DNA from: Mixophyes australis
Lineage: Eukaryota > Chordata > Amphibia > Anura > Limnodynastidae
Direction: 5' to 3'
Assembly (NCBI GenBank): GCA_036250195.1
Contig: JAVHZZ010000003.1
Coordinates: 345,962,875-346,026,874 of the forward strand
DNA length: 64,000 nt
A program made the position numbers and the translations under genes. Within the stretch, counting starts at the first letter, position 1, and each line of letters starts with the position of its first letter. The notes beneath the pieces are model-generated. The model ran no database searches, was not told the origin of the DNA, and saw nothing but the letters and a program-made list of their open reading frames with translations. Positions 57,367-64,000 of this stretch are shown one piece after another.

Positions 57367-57684
57367 GGGCCTGATTCAATAAGCAAAGTTAAGCAAAAAA
57401 ATGTGTACGTTTTGCTTACTTAAGTTTTCTGGACAAAACCATGTTACAGTGCAAGGGGTGCAAATTAGTTTATTATTTTGCACATAAATTAAATACTGGC
57501 TGCTTTTTCATGTAGCACACAAATACTTGATAGCTTATTTGTTCACTGAAATTTAAAGTTGATCTAGGCCATGCCCTACTCCAACTATAAATCTGCCATC
57601 ATATTTTAAATTTACCTCCCTCTCCAATCCAATATGGTTTTGCCTTACTTACTTTTGCTTAACTTTCCTTAATGAATCAGGCCC
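57367..57684. mobile_element. GGGCCTGATTCA(A)TAAG DNA element, short copy
   Basis: Ends GGGCCTGATTCAATAAG and CTTAATGAATCAGGCCC. The interior has GCAAAGTTAAGC and a mirror GCTTAACTTTCC. The ends are shared with 17225-18214, but the interior differs. Confidence 0.75.
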
Positions 57685-58400
57685 GTTATGTCTATGCCCA
57701 ACTTGCGACACACAAAGACTCTCCGGGAAAAATGCCCGCTCTCGGTAGCCTGGGATGTCTCCTAGTAGTTGAGGAGTCTCCTGGACATTCAGAGTAAGCA
57801 ACTATGTTAAAACAGTAATATTAAAAGTATTTTAAAAACAAGAACACACAGTATTGTTTTGTCAGAGTACAAAGTATAAATTAGACCCTAGATAAGGACT
57901 ATTAATTAGACCCTAGATACCGACCACCAATAGGAGAACAATTCCATAAACAGGAATCAAGTAATCATGAATTCTAGAAAAAGGAAAAAACATTTGTGTT
58001 TATACAAAGTAAATTTTTTTATTTCTTGGTTTAATTTGGAATTGTCATCGGTATAGAACTGGTCACGGAAGACCTACAAGTTCTATTTAAATTGTAGTAT
58101 TTATAAGTAAACCTTTCCAGCAGTAGGAACACTGACATTTTATTCTGCACACAAATCCCTGCAACATATGTTCAGTATAAACAGAACTTCTCTATAGCAA
58201 TAATTCTCAAAATAACAGGATTTTTTAGATGCCTTCGATGGTTTGTTCATAAACATTTGTTAAGGCGTTTAATGTTAAGAATCTTGACCTTAACAAAAGA
58301 CAAGACACTTAAGGGGGAAAGGGCTGGGGTATAGTTAATATCACAAATTGTTAGCATGAAAAGAGAGTTCATTCAATGACAGATGGGAAGGAAGTTAAAG

Positions 58401-58582
58401 CATATCTTTCAACATTTAGAATTACGAAATCAGGTCAAAATAAATAATGCCCCCATTCCACCCAAACTCCGCCCACAAAGCCTCAAATTTGAATAAATAT
58501 CCATCTTTTTTGTTAAGCCCCACCCCTTTTGCAGCCAGCGAATCAGTATATCCTGCCAACATCGGGACTGTTGGGAGGTATG
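58401..58582. mobile_element. Small TIR element, CATACCTCCCAAC type
   Basis: Left end CATATCTTTCAACATT, right end GGACTGTTGGGAGGTATG. Flanked by TTAAAG on both sides (58395-58400 and 58583-58588). A related sequence is at about 28050. The six-base duplication is only tentative. Confidence 0.6.
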
Positions 58583-59151
58583 TTAAAGTACAGCAGAATA
58601 CAACACCAGAGCAGGCAGCCACTTTGTGGCGGAGCTGATCAACCACTACACATACACGTAATTCTTTAATATGCACCTTGGGTCATCAGAGTTTTCATTA
58701 GAATACACAGAAAGTCATTCTTACCTTTAGTGTATACACAGCAAGCTTTATTCTACTAGTAATTTGCAATGAACACTGATATTATTAATATATAATACAC
58801 CGCCAAATGCCCCTATTATAGCCCACCACTGTCTGAAACGATATTCACAAGCAACTAGTGACATCGCTGAGACACAAACTGGCCATTTTGACAGCTGAAC
58901 TAATATTCATGAGAAAGCAGGTATTCACTGGAAACACTGATAAACTGCATTCAGTGACAGATCCGGTAGGTGTGGACATACTCACACCTCCTAGAGCTGC
59001 TAGGAAAGTAAAATCTACTTCCCGGCAATTAAATGGATTTCGAGTGACAGGTTAGGTGAGTCATGTGACCTGCCAGGGTGGGAGAGGCTTGAAAGCCACC
59101 ACCCCAACGCAAAGTCTAAATCCACCCCTGGTTGCATGCTCATGAATTGTC

Positions 59152-59480
59152 ACGGTCTGAAGACAGGATAGGAGCCCAGTAGCAGGGAGGAAGGCTGGCT
59201 AACAGGAGGTGAGATGGTAAGAAAGGTGAAACAAGCTGGGTTCGGTACACAGAGAGGCGGAGAGGTCCAAAGGTTGAGGCAGATGCAAAGTGGAGGGCAA
59301 GCCGAGGTCAGTACACAAGTAGTAGATGCTGGTGATCAGGAACAGCAACAGGAGCAGGAGCTAGAGCTAGATCACAGGCAAGGAGCACAATAATCAGGCA
59401 CTGGAGACAAGAATTGGCCAGGCTTTTATAGGAAGTCAAGGGGGTGGAGCTAAGGCATGCTGGGACATCAGGAGATCACT
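59152..59480 (-). mobile_element. CAGG-rich dispersed repeat
   Basis: Starts TGTCACGGTCTGAAGACAGG. Contains GGAGCAGGAGCTAGAGCTAG and GGAACAGCAACAGGAGCAGG. It resembles 47021-47710 in style and in the TGT.. start, so it may be LTR-type. The 3' end and duplication are not defined. Confidence 0.4.
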
Positions 59481-59522
59481 GGAACTGATCTAGAACACAG
59501 AATACAGGCAACAAACTGTCCA

Positions 59523-59592
59523 GCAGCCAGAATAGCTCAGTCAGTAGAGCAGCAGTCCACAGAAGCAGAAGCCCTGGGTTCGAATCCTGACA
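59523..59592 (+). tRNA. tRNA-like sequence or SINE head
   Basis: AGCCAGAATAGCTCAGTCAG, then TAGAGCA, forms an A-box-like D arm, and CCCTGGGTTCGAATCCTG a T arm with B box. Between them the anticodon region (about GCAGTCCACAGAAGCAG) does not form a clean stem, and the acceptor ends do not pair well. It is therefore probably a tRNA-derived SINE head (Lys or Ala type by text similarity) or tRNA pseudogene rather than a functional tRNA. No recognisable SINE tail was found. Confidence 0.4.
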
Positions 59593-59699
59593 TGAATATT
59601 GGTTCAGCCCATAAAAAGGCTGCCTCTACTGGGCGTAGACAAAGGGTATACATGTTAATTTCAGATGGTGTGAGTGTCAAATATCCCAAGTGAAAGATG

Positions 59700-60072
59700 A
59701 TATTCTAGGCCAAATGTTTTGGAAAATACATAAACGCATATCTGTAAGGAGTCATTGGAATAGGACAGTGTTCAGCAAATCCCTGGAGAGGTAAGTATTT
59801 GAAGAATCTACTATTTTTAAGTTTAAAAAGTAATTTGGAGACTGCAAACAAAGGTTTACTTGCAGAGTCTAATGATCAGGTAGAGAGGAGTTCTACATGC
59901 TATATATAGAGCCTATGTTTGAAATAATATACATATTTCTTTTGCAATGAGAAAAATAATACGGCAAGAGGGAAAATAGTAAATGCACATAATACAATCA
60001 TAATACAATAGCTCTCTCTCTTTTCTCACTTGATTGTGAAAAATAGATAATGGATGCTTTTGTTTCATTCCT
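59700..60072. other. No gene recognised
   Basis: AT-rich; 3' flank of the possible minus-strand exon at 60073-60285. Confidence 0.35.
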
Positions 60073-60285
60073 TTATTGCCTGAACTGCTTTAGATCAGTC
60101 AAATGGATTTCCCTCTTCTTTGCCGAAGGCAGGATATACATCAGATTAGTGGGACGCATGGAAACCACAAGGCAGCGCCAATAAGTGTTCTCCGTAGATG
60201 GGGTCAGCAGGTCACCATAGATGAAGATTCCAAATGGAACAAAACATGGAGTCAATCTGTCACCCTTCATAATATTTTCTAGATA
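60073..60285 (-). CDS. Possible terminal exon, function unknown
   Basis: On the minus strand an AG acceptor candidate (TCATTATCTAG) is followed by AAAATATTATGAAGGG. The frame then reads NIMKGDRLTPCFVPFGIFIYG, LLTPSTENTYWRCLVVSMRP (residues about 23-42), TNLMYILPSAKKREIHLTDLKQFRQ and a TAA stop. The peptide has no low-complexity bias and mixed, protein-like residue use, which makes it a reasonable exon candidate in this otherwise repeat-filled DNA. The polypyrimidine tract is weak, so the 5' boundary is uncertain; the frame contains an ATG at 60268-60270. I do not recognise the protein family. No other exon of this gene is evident. It could be chance. Confidence 0.4.
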   Translation of the reverse strand, partial: YLENIMKGDRLTPCFVPFGIFIYGDLLTPSTENTYWRCLVVSMRPTNLMYILPSAKKREIHLTDLKQFRQ

Positions 60286-60491
60286 ATGATATTTATTCTT
60301 TTTGCCCTCATCCGTCTAACAGCTAAGTTTGTTAAGTGTATAGAAAAATACTAGAAATCTTCTAAATCTCAAGAGTCAACATTATTTAAACAAAGATTCA
60401 TATTCAAGAGGTGTAATCGTGTATTATTATATTTTTTATAAATATTAAAGTTGGTGTATTTTAACTTTTGCCTTAAAAGCCTCACATCACT

Positions 60492-60557
60492 TATTAAAGC
60501 GCTACAGAATTAATTGGCTGGCGCTATATAAATAAATGTTGATGATGATGATGATGA
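60492..60557 (+). mobile_element. L2/V-SINE 3' tail fragment
   Basis: AAAGCGCTACAGAATTAATTGG, then CGCTATATAAATAAATG and (GAT)n. Only the end is present, so LINE or SINE origin cannot be decided. Confidence 0.85.
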
Positions 60558-62000
60558 AAGTGGACTTATTACAAACAAGAAATGTACTACTATTGTCAGG
60601 TTGAGAATATTTCCAGTGCACATTTATTTAAATTCATCATTATTTTGTATCTCCAGTTTTCTTCATACATTTTCATATTTGTATTCTGAGTAAAGCCCAA
60701 GCTGATTGTTGTATCCGTCTATCTCTTATTCCCTTATGCCGAACTATCGTATCACTGTCAAATCTGGCCATTTGGACCATATGAGGCCAGGTAGAATAAC
60801 ACAGGAAAACATTGAGTCCTCTTAATGTAACATGAAAACAAAGGCCAATGCTCTAAGTCTAACCAGACATAATATCTGACATTTTAACAATGAATCACAG
60901 CCGGAATCACACATAGGAGCCGCAGTGAAAACGATGCTCAATGACGTTGCCGGAAGTCCGGAATCGGAACTGACCTCTGCTTTCCACACTGTTCCCAATA
61001 GCCAGACACAATTTTATATATTTTTTTACTCTGTATTTATTTTTATTTGTTTTTCTGTTTTTTGATTGTTTAGTAGCAAAAAGATAGTATTTTAAATACG
61101 TACTTTCTATTATTTAAATAAAGTTTATTGATAGTTTTTTAATGATCATTTTGGGTCTAAATTAATATATTTTAATTGAATTGTTAATGCTATATTCAAC
61201 TTCAATATATACCTTTTCTAAATATATATATATTTTTTTTAATATATCTTATATATCAGACCTGGACATCCCGTTGCTCTCCATGTGTTGTGAAACTAAA
61301 AGCGCCAGCAGTATGTTAGAGCTGGAGAGCCACGGTTTGCCCAGTCTTGTTACATATAATAAAGGGAAGAAAAAGAAGGAAATGTGAATGCCTGTTGCTG
61401 TCACTTATCACACAAAAAAGATTATAACAATAGACTTTTGGAAAATAGTCAGTAAAACCTTTAATGAGATAGAAAACAAACATATAGGAGAGTCAACCAA
61501 GTCTCTGAATTCACTAAAGAAAACATATCTCTTCCTTTTCGGCAGTCCTAATATGTTCAAGAGTCAATTATAAACTATATATATTGGACTGATCAAGTGA
61601 AATAACTGTTGTCCACTTACCAGTTCCTAACAGGTCTACTTTAAAGTACACTTATAAAAACAGGAAAGTTTTTTGCTAGCTACCAGTGGTGACATTTGGC
61701 CTGGTGCACAGAGCTTTAGGGGGGCCCAGAGATTGCTCTGTTAAACTCAGAAGTTCTAATGTTACCCTGAAAAAAGATACAGTAAACTTGGGGTGATGTG
61801 CTTGGTGTACATTTCAGCGAACCTGGGTAAGATGCTTTGCTGTGTATCACAATGATTTGGAACTTGATGCTTACATACAATTGTGTCAGGAACTTTTATG
61901 TTCTAATATAAAGTAATACTCAAAACTTGTTGTGTGGGCTGATGGTGGGTTTAATCCACCACACATCTGAACATCACAGACTGCGCAGAGTTTGGGCACA
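60558..62000. other. No gene recognised
   Basis: AT-rich. A run of TATA-type repeats (about 61205-61255) and (A)n stretches, but no coding or mobile feature I can support. Confidence 0.4.
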
Positions 62001-62306
62001 TAGGCAAACCGAGGGGGGGGGGGAGGTTTTCCTAGTGCCTGGAAACCCCCCTCCAAGCAAGGGTCACTGTATAATTGAGGTGGCTGGACCCTGCTCCCGC
62101 TTCACACAGCTCTGCTTGAAAAGGGAGAGCTGCATGCACCTAACAGTAGTGCATGCAGCATTGCCCATGTATATTATGGGGATAGGAAAAGCTGGAGAGC
62201 GGCCAAGCACTGTCTAATATTTTAGCCACGCCCCCATGCATGCTGGTCACGCCCACTGGCAGCGTGGTGTGGAAACCCCCCTCTACAAATCCTGCGTTTG
62301 TCCCTG
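62001..62306 (-). mobile_element. hAT-like element, CAGGGACAAACGCAGG type
   Basis: The right end on the minus strand reads CAGGGACAAACGCAGGATTT then GTAGAGGGGGGTTTCC. The left end is diverged (CATAGGCAAACCGAGGGGGG, then GGTTTTCC). Internal GGAAACCCCCCTC mirrors the right end. Flanks suggest GGGCA but are imprecise. Confidence 0.55.
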
Positions 62307-62845
62307 GGGCAGACACACAAACATTCTGAACTATCAAAATCCGAACTGATTTGGTAAAATTAGATCAGAAATAAGAGAAATTAATTTGTACTATAACACC
62401 ATTGGCTCATTTGTTTTGTCATGAGCTGACCAAGAAACGGACAATGGACTGATCCAGTCATTTTGAGGGGTGACCCAAACAACCATCTCTCTCTAGTTTG
62501 ACCATCACTTGCAACATACCTTGTAGGCACTGTAGAACAAATCACACTGAAACATAAGTTATACCTGCAAATAACTTTTAATTACCCATAGTACCAAAAA
62601 CAAACATTGCTTTTGAACTTGCAATGGCTGGGTTTCAATGATATTTTTTATTTACTATAACATTTGTATTGTAATAAATTATGTTTAGGATTCTCCATCT
62701 ACTTTAACAGTCTGTTGTACCTAAAACAGCATTTAAAGAAAATGAATAAACTCTTTATTTCATTCATTATAAAAGGAGCAATGAGAGATTTAGGTTAGCA
62801 CACCCATAGACAGTCAGGAGGGAGGTGCTGGCAATATACACTATA
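62307..62845. other. No gene recognised
   Basis: AT-rich, nothing supportable. Confidence 0.4.
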
Positions 62846-63010
62846 GGGGTATATTTACTAAACGGCGTGTTTGAAAAACTGGAGTTGTTGCCTATAGCAA
62901 CCAATCAGATTCTAGCTGTCATTTTGTAGAATGTACTAAATAAATGACAACTAGAATCTGATTGGTTGCTATAGGCAACATTTCCACTTTTTCAAACCTG
63001 CCTGTAGTAA
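62846..63010. mobile_element. TATTTACTAAAC foldback MITE
   Basis: The two arms contain GCAACCAATCAGATTCTAGC and the exact reverse complement core TCTGATTGGTTGCTATAGGC. Left end GGGGTATATTTACTAAAC. Right end degraded. Confidence 0.9.
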
Positions 63011-64000
63011 CTACTGGAAATAATTTATTCAATATTATAGTAAAACATAATAAAACAAGTGGAACCTATGAGGTTCTGCATTGTACAAGTTTATAAGGAA
63101 GGGAGGGAAAGGGTAAAGGGAAAGAAAGAATACAGTAAGGAAGAAAGACAGGAGGGAAGATTGATAAGTGTTTTTTTACATAGCTAAAAAATTATAAATG
63201 ATGTAATTAGCCGATAATCACCCTATTGAACATAATTCGCAAAAAAAATATAAAACAAGCAAAAAGCTCTGCCCAAACTCACAGTATCCTGTTATCGGAC
63301 AGTAAGTGCAAGAAATTTGTTATATCTTTACCACATGTATTATGTTGACAATGTTTCAATATGTTTTAATAGAAATAAGAAAAATAGCTCTTTATGTAGT
63401 TTCCTGGAAAAACACGAACAAAGCACGAGAGAAACTGTGACCGACACCAGGAAGTGGTAGGTTATACATTAAGTTTACTGTTACTGCAATGGCGAAGAAT
63501 AGGCCTATCTGCCAAATCTGTAGAACAAACCATTACAGATGTCAATCAGTAAATAATATCTAGATAAATAACAATGGGCACATTGGGCATGAACAGGTAA
63601 ACAGACAGAATCTGAAAAAAAACAAAAAACGATATATGTCTTTGAAAATAAATGTGTCTAATTTGAGTTTTGAGGTTTTCGAGACACAAGGGTGTCCAAT
63701 GAGCTCAATAAAATCGCTCCTCAATTGAAATACATTTAGGCACTCATTGTAAGTTGTGAGAAAAAAAAACTATGACAATTAGGTGTGAGCGCTTCTGAGG
63801 ACGGTAAAGCACGAGCGTGAAAATCACTAGTGGCCGTGCACCACCATAATGCAAATGCAGTTTTATGCCACTATGGATGTGTAGGCCAAGATGGCCGCAT
63901 CGGTAGAGGGGCAAGAATGTGCACTAGCGTTTAGCAGCAGTAGGGTTGATCAGGGCAGTTTGCAGGCTAAGCATCTGTCTACACAAGTCCAATAATTAGA
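63011..64000. other. No gene recognised
   Basis: AT-rich DNA to the window edge, without a supported feature. Confidence 0.4.

Noticed and set aside
1..64000. Bacterial operons, plasmid or phage modules
   Set aside because: No ribosome-binding-site-led gene order, and the repeats are vertebrate retroelements and hAT elements.

Overview
The window looks like repeat-rich intergenic or intronic DNA from a large vertebrate genome, most likely a frog or another amphibian. No bacterial-style gene structure is present. Evidence for the host type is the set of repeats: V-SINEs whose 3' ends read GCGCTGCGGAAT...GGCGCTATATAAATAAATGATGATG, L2-clade LINEs with the same kind of tail, a Tx1/L1-like LINE, Penelope-like (GIY-YIG) and Ty1/copia remnants, and many hAT-type elements with perfect 8-bp target duplications. 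The anuran assignment rests on recognition of these families and was not checked by a database search.

Host coding content is very small. One convincing terminal exon lies at 9896-10012 (+), encoding a PGPGTY (SHIPPO/STPG) repeat and ending in a stop. A second possible terminal exon of unknown function lies at 60073-60285 (-). No complete host gene can be assembled, so most of the window is probably intron or intergenic.

Layout. 0.5-2 kb: a hAT-like terminus followed by 24-bp and 46-bp pyrimidine-rich minisatellites and a 24-bp-arm palindrome. 4-5.6 kb: hammerhead-like motif, Penelope-like GIY-YIG fragment and a V-SINE. 7.3-9.5 kb: a hAT MITE, a SINE and a possible LTR-like remnant. 9.9 kb: the STPG-like exon. 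13.2-17.2 kb: a nearly full L2 LINE with endonuclease and reverse transcriptase, broken by several frameshifts. 17.2-18.2 kb: a GGGCCTGATTCATTAA element carrying a SINE. 19.2-25.6 kb: a long purine-rich repeat with two oppositely oriented copies of one hAT family. 25.9-27.1 kb: a Tx1-like LINE remnant split by a foldback MITE. 27-41 kb: MITEs, microsatellites, a degenerate hammerhead and several minisatellites, including about 25 copies of a 31-bp unit. 41.36-44.96 kb: the most striking object, a 3.6-kb hAT element flanked by CTTAAAAT, carrying 19 tandem copies of an exactly 100-bp unit and a 219-codon ORF. 46.1-47.7 kb: a deleted relative of that element and a solo-LTR-like insertion. 48.3-50.6 kb: L2 tail, copia LTR and copia pol fragment interrupted by a SINE. 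51-64 kb: further MITEs, a second deleted relative of the 3.6-kb hAT, a degenerate hammerhead and a tRNA-like sequence.

The elements interact mainly by nesting (SINE in copia, SINE in a DNA element, MITE in LINE, MITE in an older repeat), by non-autonomous dependence (short hAT copies sharing the ends of the 3.6-kb element), and by shared 3' tails (V-SINE and L2).
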